Assembly: GCA_023313575.1 (NCBI GenBank)
Contig: JAJTTP010000005.1
Coordinates: forward strand, 2,108,001-2,172,000
Source of the DNA: Eutypella sp. D-1
Lineage: Eukaryota; Ascomycota; Sordariomycetes; Xylariales; Diatrypaceae
Reading direction: 5' to 3'
DNA: 64,000 bases
Shown here: positions 55,001 to 64,000 of the stretch, in pieces
Position numbering within the stretch: the stretch's first letter is position 1
How the letters are laid out: the number at the start of each line of letters is the position of its first letter
Program-made: the position numbers and the translations under genes
The notes under the pieces: generated by a model
What the model was told of the DNA's origin: nothing
The model's input: the letters and a program-made list of their open reading frames with translations, nothing else
Databases searched by the model: none

Positions 55001-58000
55001 TACATTTTGACTAGCATGGCTCATATTGCTGAAACCTTGGGGGATACAATGCAAATGGGCGCCCTGATCTCCAGCCTGTCATCGTCGTGCGTATCACCAC
55101 CGCCGTCTTCGGAATTAGCTTCCTTCGACCCATGCATGGCATCGATGTCAATATCGTTCTCTGCTAGACCAGTCTGTAGGAAGATACACTGTGGATAGCA
55201 GCATTTATGACGAGCTATGGTGCCAGATTCTGGGGTGGGTTGGTCTCAGGGGCAACTAACGCACCCACCCAAGCCTAAACTTCAGGAACTGTCCGGTAGG
55301 CCTCCCAGCCAATCTATGCCATACCTCATCGAAGAGGGCAGTATTAGCAGTAGCTCCAAGGAGTTTATTCTTGACATCGTCATTCGTGACTATTAAGCCT
55401 CAATGAGTATATGCTGCTCGTAGGACTTGGCTTAGGGATTTTGTCTTATAACTGGGCTGGTCCTTGATGACATATTCTTACTTGCTCGTCGCCTCGAAGC
55501 CAAAACCTCCCCGGGGGATTCTTATCAAATCGATCAGCTTTCTCAATCCCCTGTATATAGCCGATAACTGCTAGCAGATCCAGATACGAGTTGATCATGG
55601 CTGATGCGCCAGACGCGTCTTTGGCTCGAAGTCTTTGCGGGCGTGTCGCACAATGTACCGGAGTATCTTGAAGCACGACATCTTAGGGACCTCGACCGGA
55701 TGGGTGACACTCTGGAGCTTCGATCATGGGGCATCACCAGACGCCATGTTCGGCTGATCTTATGATACCTCGTCAGAGTGTTACCAAGCTTGAAAACGAG
55801 CTGGTGAGTATGCTTCCCAAGGTATCTAGGAATGCCATAATGGGCCCTCAGATGATGGCTTTCATGGAAACAATTAGCCACCTCGTGTCTCACGGTCTAC
55901 TGGTTGATGTTGAGAAGCCATCGGGGCAAGGTCATCACCGGAGAGATTACATGTATCAACCTCCAAGGTGGGTTCTGCGGTGGTAGTATTGCCTGTCCCC
56001 GTTACCCGTGACTGAAGCCGGGTACGAATGTACTAAAATATGATGTAGGCTATCATCATGATCTATGTTATCTTTTGTGCCTGAGTGAGTAGGTTATAGT
56101 AGGTTCGCTGGGTCTTGGCCCCATGACTCCTAGCATTGCCCTAAACCAGACAGATGCTGCCGTTCGTGATATATGGTCTACGCTGATAGATATACTTCAT
56201 CGTTAGACAAAAGTCTAGGTTGTGACAATTGTATCTTCTCCTTGAAGTCGGTGTTATTTTGGGGGGGTATCATGAAGGATTCCCACGGGTTATTTCGAGG
56301 GCCTCTATCGCATTACACAACGTGAGAATTTCGCTTCGAATTTGTGTCATCAAATTGATGAGGCGTTCCCGTCGCGTCACCCCTAGCAAAGGGGGCCAGA
56401 ACGTCGATTGATTATGAACAGACTAACCGGATGAGCTTTCTGAAGATGCTCTTGCGAAGGAAGACCTCGGGAGAAGCTATCAGGTGTCGCTCGCTTCTAT
56501 TTCATACCGTCGCGGGTATGCTTAGCCGTCGAAAAATCTAGGCACTGTTCAAGGTGTTGATGCTCGTGATGAAGAAATTGATATCCCGGTTCCATTCGCA
56601 GCCCCATGAGCAACATCGACTACTTCTCGACGAGCTAGGGAATATGTTTATCACAGTCAGATTCCTTAGGATCAACTTGACCATGAAAAGATGCACACCT
56701 CGAAGTGGGCCCTCGGTCAACACATCCACGGATGCGCACCGCGCGAAGCACGTGAACACACGTTGTATGTCTGGCTAGCAACTGTACTGCATCATGGCTG
56801 ATGGGGCTCGCGTTCTGGCCCTCCCCTTATAATCGATTGCAGTAGTCAATTCTTCGATGGAAGACTACTGATTCAATGGCAGACGGTATCTTCAATACCA
56901 ATAAGGTTAAGTCTGACCGCCAGGCCCCAGCGACAGGGTCTCCCAATGACGACGGTTAGCAGCAGTGGCAGCATGAAGAGTAACCGCTACCTTCAAATAC
57001 TGTGCAATCCCTCTTTCTACAACCGGCAATCATTCCACGTCCCTGAAGTGAATGAGTACACCAGGCTATGGGACGTTAATTGCTGTACATAGGATATGGA
57101 ATTCGCGAAATCATCTGCCTTAAGACACCACCTAGCACCTGCCAAGGGCTCTCCCATCTGTAATGCATTTCGAGAATCAGGAAGTTTCCCCCGTACTTGT
57201 GCGCCTCTCATCGAATCGATCCCGATCTAGGGCTGGCGGGTGCTACGCAAGAAATCGCTCAGGGTGTTTTCCGGTGCTGGGCGGGCCAAAAGACGTGTAC
57301 ACCAGCCGATTCGGGAAGGCATGAGACTCGAAAAATTTGTGCTTCGAAGTACTTCGACACACGGAGAATGCCTAGTCTGATGTCTATGTCGAGATGGATT
57401 GTTGGCGAATGGCCGAATCGACACCAGCGTTCGTCGAGATTTCCCTCTATATGTTTCTCGCTTGCTGGGTATCGATTGTCATCACGGCTTCACATTCTTG
57501 TTCAGTTAGCTAAACCCTTGGTCCATTGATCTGTGAGGATGAAACGAAGGCTGCCCCTCCTTGGTAACAATGACGCAGTCCGTATAAGTCGGTTGAGTGT
57601 ATAACTAGATTCTAAAGTACAATTTTCATGCTCAGCCAACTCCAGGAGCATCTTGTGAGTTACCGAGGCAATCCTTTTCTTTTTCTGATCTCGAAGGGGG
57701 GGGGGGTCGATGTCGCGAACTAGATCGTGAATGGCACGACGAAGATCTCGCAAACAAGAGGATAAAGGAGGGGTCGAAGGCAACTAATAAGAAGCTCCGA
57801 GACGATGCCCAGGTGAAACATGACAGAATACTTGTAATTGAGCTCTCCCCTATGTAGGATACGCAACTTCGCGATTGAGTTGTAAAGACGGCATTAACCG
57901 CGTTGCACAATGTTTTGCTGGAACGTTAAGCGCCATAAGGATGGAGGTGGGGGGAAGATATGTAAAAAGGGTCCGGTGGGGTAGAGAGTGGATTCAAATA

Positions 58001-58919
58001 ACCCTCCTATGGAGCTGCTCAAAGGGGTTTCATGTCGGTATATATATAGTGGTTCGAGTTGACACCGAAGCAACTACAAAAAGTGGTATCAGTTATTCAA
58101 TGATAAGTTCACCATTAACTAATGAGAACCTGTAAAAATCATAGGACGAAAGATACGAATATGAATCTGTGAGATGATATCAGACAAGCGGTCGATAGGT
58201 CTCCACCATTAGCAATCACGTAATGTCCTTCGAGATACGTCCTGTGTACCATTTCACACGCGTTGGTTTTGAGGAAGTCGCGCTTATAGATAAGTGTTGA
58301 GCTTGAACGTGATACAACGGGGAATCTGAGTCATGATGCTGTCGAGTCACGACAATCAACCTGTGGGACATGAAGTTAAGAGGAAAGAACCAGTTAATAC
58401 ATGCTGTCGTCTCGAGCAGTCACGCAAAGGCCCTCCTTGTAGTTGTTATTCATAGATTAAGTGTCGACAGGCGCATTGTCAAGATTGTGAATAGATTATG
58501 AAGGCAAGGACAGTCATCCATGTAAAAATGACCACTTTACGGGTAGACGGGGCGTCGAAGCCGGCGCTAGCGCCATCTTTATAAAAGTATAACACTATTG
58601 GAAGAGTACGCACTCCCACCGACATGCACATGCTTTACCATTATCAGTATTATCTCCCGCCGATCCCCCACTCCGACGTCGCAAAATCTGGCCATCCCCG
58701 CAGAAACCCTCGCTTTAAAGCCCCTTATATGATCGGCGAGTGTTAATATATTCGCCGATATTTATTTTTGACGAGCCGGCGAAGAAGAAGCAAGTTGTTC
58801 GGTGAACAACTGCTAATTTTCCACGCCCTACATAGACGAGTCGAGGAGCAGGAGAAGAACAAGCGAGATAGCGCAAGAGAGAAAGCGAGTGACGGGTCGG
58901 AATCATCGGATCACTTGCC
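52041..58919. other. Long gene-poor region
   Basis: 6.9 kb with no intact gene I can support. There are short ORFs throughout, a tandem TTGACGTTTC motif near 54070-54095, a G run at 57695-57706, and stop-interrupted coding-like segments between about 55.5 and 57.5 kb, listed separately. The right end must contain the promoter of the MFS gene. No transposase or reverse transcriptase motif is seen. Confidence 0.5.
55560..57530 (+). pseudogene. Stop-interrupted coding relic of unknown family
   Basis: Several stretches read like protein but carry stops or shift frame. The clearest is 56430-56640, which encodes LAKEDLGRSYQVSLASISY, a TAG, then NLGTVQGVDARDEEIDIPVP and a TGA, all in one frame. Another lies at 55726-55986 (ENELVSMLPKVSRNAIMGPQ and VDVEKPSGQG). 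A third, at 57197-57529, is open but has no features. I do not recognise the family and the limits are approximate. Confidence 0.3.
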
Positions 58920-60817
58920 ATGCCTCCAAAATGGGTCAAGGACACGCCCGGGTCCTTCCCAGCTAGACAGCTTACTGTTCTCGGTATTACACGCTCGTCA
59001 GCCTCATGAGGAATCCCTACGTATCCATCGTGTTTTGCTGACGCACACAGCGATATGTCGCTTCTCCGAGCCAATCGCCTTCAATTCAATCCTCGCCTAC
59101 ACTTACGTCATGGTAAAGGACCTTAACGACGGCGATGATACCGATGCCTCTTTCTACGCCGGCCTGTTGGTCTCGGCCTACGCCGTTGCCGAGGCGATCA
59201 CCGCCATGGGCTGGGGAATGCTCTCCGACCGCTATGGAAGAAAACCCGTAGTCCTGATAGGTCTAGGGGGTGTTGCCATCTCCAGTCTGATATTCGGCCT
59301 GGCTTCTAAGTACTGGGTCGCCTTATTAGCCCGCTTCGTCGGTGGCGCTTTGAACGGCAATGTCTCAGTGATGCAGACGATGGTCGCGGAAATGGTGAAG
59401 AATCCCGAGCATGAACGTACGTTGCTGGCCCTCACTGCCCTGGCATTGCTGCTCTGCTGATGATATTTTCGAATAGCGAAAGCGTATGCTACGCAGCCGT
59501 TTGTTTGGACGCTTGGGGGGATCCTCGGATCTGCCATGGGAGGTTTCCTAGCGCAGCCAGCTCAGTTCTACCCGTCACTGTTTCCCGCTGACGGACTTTT
59601 CGGAAGATATCCGTATCTTCTTCCCAACTTAGTGTCAGTGGTGGTCATCTTGCTGGCTATTCTTCAGGGCTTTTTCTTCCTCGAGGAAACCAACCCTCGC
59701 GGGAAACCGACAGTTAATGTGCAGAAATTGGTCGATGAGAATGCCGTGGAAGACGACGTGATTGATGAGACAACCCCCTTGCGTAGGTCAGACCGCAGAG
59801 GATCTGCCCCGACCCACCAACCCGAGCGACCACGCTTCATGGAGGAGAGTCTACCAGTCCCCATCGAACAGAATTTCGATATTCGGAGAACCTCGTTCGG
59901 GACCGTCCACTCCATTAAGCTGCCAACCGCGACTATCACAGAGGTACAGAGCCAAGGTTTCAAGGGTAGGGCTTTTAACTACACTGTGATTATGGTCACT
60001 ATTGCCTTGTTGCTCGTTTCATACCATCAGATGGCGTTCTGCACTCTCTTACCCACGCACCTTCTGGACAAGCCAGCAGCGCCCCATGGACACCTAGATT
60101 TTATCGGCGGTCTTGGGTTCACCGTCCACGATGTGGGGACTTACTTGGCTGTGAATGGCTTTCTTGGACTGCTGATTCAGGGTCTCATCTTCCCCATTTT
60201 CGTAGACAAGGTACGTGGCCAGCTTTTCAAATCAGCCTTCTCCCCCTTCGCACATGGCAGCGCTATGACCGAGAGAGGTTCATAGTTCGCTTATTGAATA
60301 TAATATATATTCAGTCATGCAGCTACACTTGCTCCAAGTAAATTGCTAATTCGGATTCGGACAGATCGGCGTATGGAAGTCTTTTGCGTGGATGATCGTA
60401 TTCTATCCCACAGCGTATCTGATAAACCCCTTTCTATCAGTGATGCCGGATGTGATGGTATCCCCAGCAATCTACGCTGCAATGGTTCTACAAAGCTTCT
60501 TTGGTATAATTGCCATCCCCTGCGCTCTTATCTTGCTGAAAGATGCTGTTCCTTCGTCGCTGGTCTTGGGTAAGGTGAATGGATTGGCCATGTCGGCTTG
60601 CTGCCTGGCCAGGACAGTTTCCCCTCCTCTTCAGGGCATCATATACAGCGCCGGAGGTTCGGCTTCGGCCTGGTTCAGCTGCGCTGGCTTTGCGGTGGTG
60701 GGTATCGTGCAGCTTGCGTGGGTGCCGCGCCGACATGAACCCGTGGAACATGTTGTAGTGGACAGTACAATTCTAGGCAAGACGACTATTCAGCAAGAAC
60801 ATGAGCAAGAATCTTGA
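58920..60817 (+). CDS. MFS transporter (drug/metabolite-type, ZIFL-like)
   Basis: Four exons (58920-58983, 59051-59416, 59477-60210, 60365-60817) give 538 residues. Seen: the start segment FPARQLTVLAICRFSEPIAF, the MFS motif GMLSDRYGRKPVVL after the second membrane span, FVGGALNGNVSVMQTM, QPFVWTLGGILGSAMGGFLA, a long charged central loop (ETTPLRRSDRRGSAP) and a second half with six spans ending in YSAGGSASAWFSCAG. This fits 12-span proton-coupled exporters of the fungal MCH/ZIFL-type group, whose substrates are mostly unknown. The first splice was chosen because CTCG|CGATA restores the conserved ICRFSEP reading. It is convergent with the methyltransferase gene, so the two may belong to one metabolite pathway (inference). 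Confidence 0.88.
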
Positions 60818-61211
60818 AAAGCTCCTTCAAGGGTAGCGTCAAGGCTTCTCGATACATTGGGCGACTTTATGCCCCTAGCATGATTATTACGGCCTTCTAA
60901 CCGAGCAACATCTACTAAGTATACTAAATGGCTTCGTACCATAGCTTAGCCCACCAAAATAAGACAGTTGAGACACCAGAGTGGACTAGGGAGAAACTTC
61001 GGGTATATGTGGCGTACACACACAATGAGGATCGAGGTGGATACAGACATCTTAGACAACCTGAGCGGTTTGGCTACCCACACTTGCAGAAGCAATGAAC
61101 AAAATATCGCTCGATGGGATTGTAAAAGAAACTCGAGACCTAACTTTCAAGGCCGTGAAAAGAAGTGAATCCGTAGGTGGGAACCTACAGACTATGTACT
61201 ACTCTCAACAA
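60818..61211. terminator. Convergent 3' ends of MFS and methyltransferase genes
   Basis: 394 bp between two stops facing each other; should hold both polyadenylation regions. No specific signal could be assigned with confidence. Confidence 0.35.
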
Positions 61212-62234
61212 TTATGAGTTTAGAGGCTTTCGACCAACCACGCTCACTCTGTCGTGCCGGTACATGGCCCCCTTTCTTGACTCCACCTCGGCCTTTCTAA
61301 CCAGGGACTCGATTTCTGTGGCCTTCCTGGGACTAGTAGTCTTCAGTCTGTTGGCTATCATCTCGTGTATGATCAGATTGCACCAATGAATTGCGATGCC
61401 CGTGTGCATCTTTTCCACTCTCCAGTCCGCCTCAACGCCTTCCAGCCCTTCGTCTTGGAATGTTCGTGGTAAGGTTGTCACCCAGTCTGGCCGGGATCCG
61501 GTGTACTTGGGTATGCTGGTGTTCCAGAGTGCTCGGAGGTTGTCCGTCGGGACATCTGGAGAGCTAGTCTCGATGCGCATCGTCCCAAAGTCTACCTCCC
61601 CCCACTGCAGATACCCGCCCGGCTCTAGAAGTTAGATACGGATATGTTAGCATGTTGCAATATGCTGCCAGGGCCGGCAGAAGATGGGGTACTTGCTCAA
61701 GATCTTGAGTAGGTTTTGTATGAGGGGCCGCGGGTCCTCCTCCACAACCCAGGCGAAGAGCCGTAAATGCACGATATCGAATCTCGACACCAGATCGGCC
61801 GGCACGTCGCTGAACACGTCCCACTGCTTTAGCGTGATGTTCTGGGGCAACCATTCCTTGGGACCGACCTGGGTTATGTCGTTATCGATGCCATAAAGTT
61901 CCGTAGAAGGATCCAGCTGAGATGACAGGTCGAGAAGCCATACTCTATTACAAATGTTAGCGAGGCGGCTATTTTATTCCTCGTATCTCAGTAGTCACCC
62001 TGTGCCAGTGCCGACATCTGCAATTCTCAGACCTTGTCCATCTTGTGGAATTTTAGGGTTCAGAAGATATCCGAACTGATCTTTCCATAGGTAGTGTTGA
62101 AGATTCAGCCTTCATTCTCAGCCTTAGCATAACTTGCGCGTCTTAGCATCGCGGTCAAACTTGACACACCTGTTGAAATCAACGTAATCCCGAGTCATAG
62201 GATAATCCTCGAAGGAGTCCTTGTTTTCAGTCAT
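61212..62234 (-). CDS. SAM-dependent methyltransferase (class I, LaeA/secondary-metabolism type)
   Basis: Four exons (62234-62170, 62109-61999, 61944-61697, 61624-61212) give 278 residues. Seen: an N-terminal segment RLNLQHYLWKDQFGYLLNP, the SAM-binding motif IADVGTGTGVWLLDL, the acidic loop LYGIDND, FDIVHLRLFAWVVEED (post-II region) and LKPGGYLQWGEVDFG (post-III), all normal for class I methyltransferases of fungal secondary metabolism. The third intron needs a GC donor (TTGA|GCAAGT), which alone restores the KPGGYLQW reading. Methyl acceptor unknown. It is convergent with an MFS transporter, which suggests a small export/modification pair, though no core synthase is present in the window. 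The start at 62234 is the ATG giving MTENKDSFEDYPMTRDY; an upstream in-frame ATG at about 62372 would lengthen it. Confidence 0.88.
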
Positions 62235-62586
62235 CGTAGAAACAGTGATAACGTAAAACCTTTGAATAGAGAAAGGGCAAGGGGGTAGCTGGACAGTAAA
62301 TACCTCGGGTTGACAACCAACCGCGAGGAAGACGGCCTGATCTATATAAGGCCCATTTAGGGGTGGCTTCACAAAGCTATTCTAGTGACATGTCGACTTA
62401 CTCGGTGCCTTACTCTAGAATCACTAGGGTTCTATCATGTCTACAAGCGAAAGTCATTTACCAACACCCAATTGATGGTTATTGACGATGGTATTATATG
62501 TGGCAGCAGATGTGGCGAGATTGACAGGGTTTATGATACCCAAATGTCACCCTTCGGTATTCACCTTTAGCGTACTATAAAAGATC

Positions 62587-63060
62587 ATGCAACTAGAATT
62601 CTGCCGTTTCACCGGTGATAAGATCTTCCACATACTACACACCATATAGGCCTTATTGGCGCTTGCGAGTCCCTTAACCGAGGTTGAGAACTTGGGCCAG
62701 GGCATCGATGCGATGCTAATATCCCATATACACATCCAAGCCCTGGTATCCGACCAACAACCAAAGACACTGTTATACCAACTGGGAATGAATGTATTCA
62801 TGCTAAAGAAAAGGGTTCGTGCTTAGTCCAAAGTTAGTTCGTGAACACTCTCCCTGTATAGTTGTGCACATTATATAGCGTTGTGCCATTGGATGCCACC
62901 CCCACACCGGCCCTTGGGCTCAACAGGTTGATCGGCAAAATGGCGAAAAAGCGGTACATTGATATATGGGACCTAGTCCTAAACCATCGGTGCGAATTCT
63001 TAAACGCGAATATTCAGGACCAGTTTTTCTTAGACGCGGGTAGGTATCATGTAAGCATAT
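62587..63060 (+). other. Possible spliced gene or relic of unknown family
   Basis: One frame reads MQLEFCRFTGDKIFHILHTI, a TAG, then LASPLTEVENLGQGIDAMLI and SHIHIQALVSDQQPKTLLYQ to about 62820. A TTGTATAG-like acceptor is followed by LDATPTPALGLNRLIGKMAK and YIDIWDLVLNHRCEFLNANI to about 63040. The sequence looks protein-like across two plausible exons, but I recognise no family and the first part has an in-frame stop. It may be a broken gene or one whose other exons I cannot place. Confidence 0.25.
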
Positions 63061-63706
63061 AGGCTGTGTGTGTGCGCGTAACAAGCGCATTATTTACCTA
63101 CCGTTGAAGAGTCAGTACTTTATCCACATGATTGAAGTAGTAATCCTATCGAATGGTAATGCTCGGGACGGTTGCGCATAGCACCTAGACGCTCTCTCTT
63201 CTGCTGCCACTTGATGTAGCGTCGAGACGAGTCTCGGTCAACGCTTCCGGAAACACCATAGAAATTGGAATTGGAAGTAGAAGATAGAGCATATCAATAG
63301 AGATAGGCAGGTTTGAAGCAGCCTTTTCGAGGGGAAAGTGCTATCTGCCTGCATGTTATCACCTCCTGGAATGCGAAAAAGCAAGCATCTATGACTCTCA
63401 TATTTCCAAATCCAACTCCAAGCCGCGTGCGATAATGACGGGTTCAGGGACCCTTGTACCCCTCATGGTGGCATGGATCCCGGCAGTTATGATGCACAGC
63501 TAAGTTCTTTTGTGACATGCGCTGAACCAAGACCCCCCACCTGAGGTCAAATTGCCATACGCAAGCCCATGCGGAAAAAGCATTACCGTCATAAAATGAT
63601 GGGCTTAGTGTAGCGATTCATGCACAAGAGCGGCATAATTAGCATTAACAAGTCGAGAGAGGAAATATCCAGAGTCTACAGTGTCAGCCCAGCCCCTATT
63701 TGACAT

Positions 63707-63727
63707 TGCACACGCACACGCACACGC
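63707..63727. repeat. CACACG microsatellite
   Basis: Short tandem CACACG/CGCACA units, directly visible. Confidence 0.75.
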
Positions 63728-64000
63728 TTGGTGCGTACCGTGATGTAATTGGCCCATCAGGTTGAAGTGGGTCGTAAGGGGCCCCTATCCGGCACAGCTA
63801 ACACTACGTACCATCATCGGGCTTGACGGATTGCAGAGGGCTGCCACCGCTGAAATCTCACACTCTAAAGCTCCCTATTTATATATAGAGAGTTTTGAGG
63901 GGCATTGTTGTTTCCGTATCTACCTAGTTAGATTCGGACTGATGCTGTTACCCTTCCGGTAAGAGACCGTCTATATTCAACGCATCATTATGACATGAGG

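Larger units (their letters stand above)
62235..64000. other. Right-end intergenic region
   Basis: 1.77 kb. It contains an ACACGC-type repeat at about 63707-63726 and the possible coding fragment listed separately. Nothing else is recognised. Confidence 0.45.

Overview
The window is chromosomal DNA from a filamentous ascomycete (Pezizomycotina; the gene set and style fit Sordariomycetes, which is an inference). The support is many short GT-AG introns with CTAAC-like branch sites, a Zn2Cys6 regulator, GPI-type cell-surface proteins, an HsbA-like and a DUF3176 protein, and clear fungal versions of PRP40, RLI1/ABCE1, CHD1, an Hst3/Hst4-type sirtuin and MED16. I found no CRISPR array, no intact transposon, and no tRNA or rRNA gene.

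Left end (1-9349): five adjacent genes look like a polyol/pentose utilisation cluster. They are a zinc-dependent xylitol/sorbitol-type dehydrogenase (minus, cut by the window edge), a divergent P-loop sugar/nucleoside-type kinase, a mannitol/L-xylulose-reductase-like SDR, a sugar-porter MFS transporter and a Gal4-like Zn2Cys6 regulator. Together they could import, interconvert and phosphorylate a sugar or polyol under a local activator and glucose repression.

Middle left (10273-18840): three cell-surface genes. They are an HsbA-like secreted protein with eleven 9-residue repeats and a GPI-like tail, a cysteine-rich GPI-type protein, and a DUF3176 membrane protein, separated by gene-poor DNA.

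Centre (20545-46909): housekeeping nuclear and translation genes. PRP40 (splicing) is followed by RLI1 on the opposite strand. RLI1 and CHD1 are divergent around a 3.2 kb interval full of CCTACCTAGGTAGG-type repeats. A Hst4-like sirtuin and MED16 are also divergent.

Right (48615-64000): a GH72 glucanosyltransferase with a transmembrane anchor, a small membrane protein, a 6.9 kb gene-poor stretch holding stop-interrupted coding relics, then a convergent MFS transporter/SAM-methyltransferase pair, and a final stretch with an uncertain gene fragment. Two introns, in the sugar transporter and the methyltransferase, appear to be of the rare GC-AG class.

Exon limits are hand-derived from reading frame and splice signals, with no transcript support.
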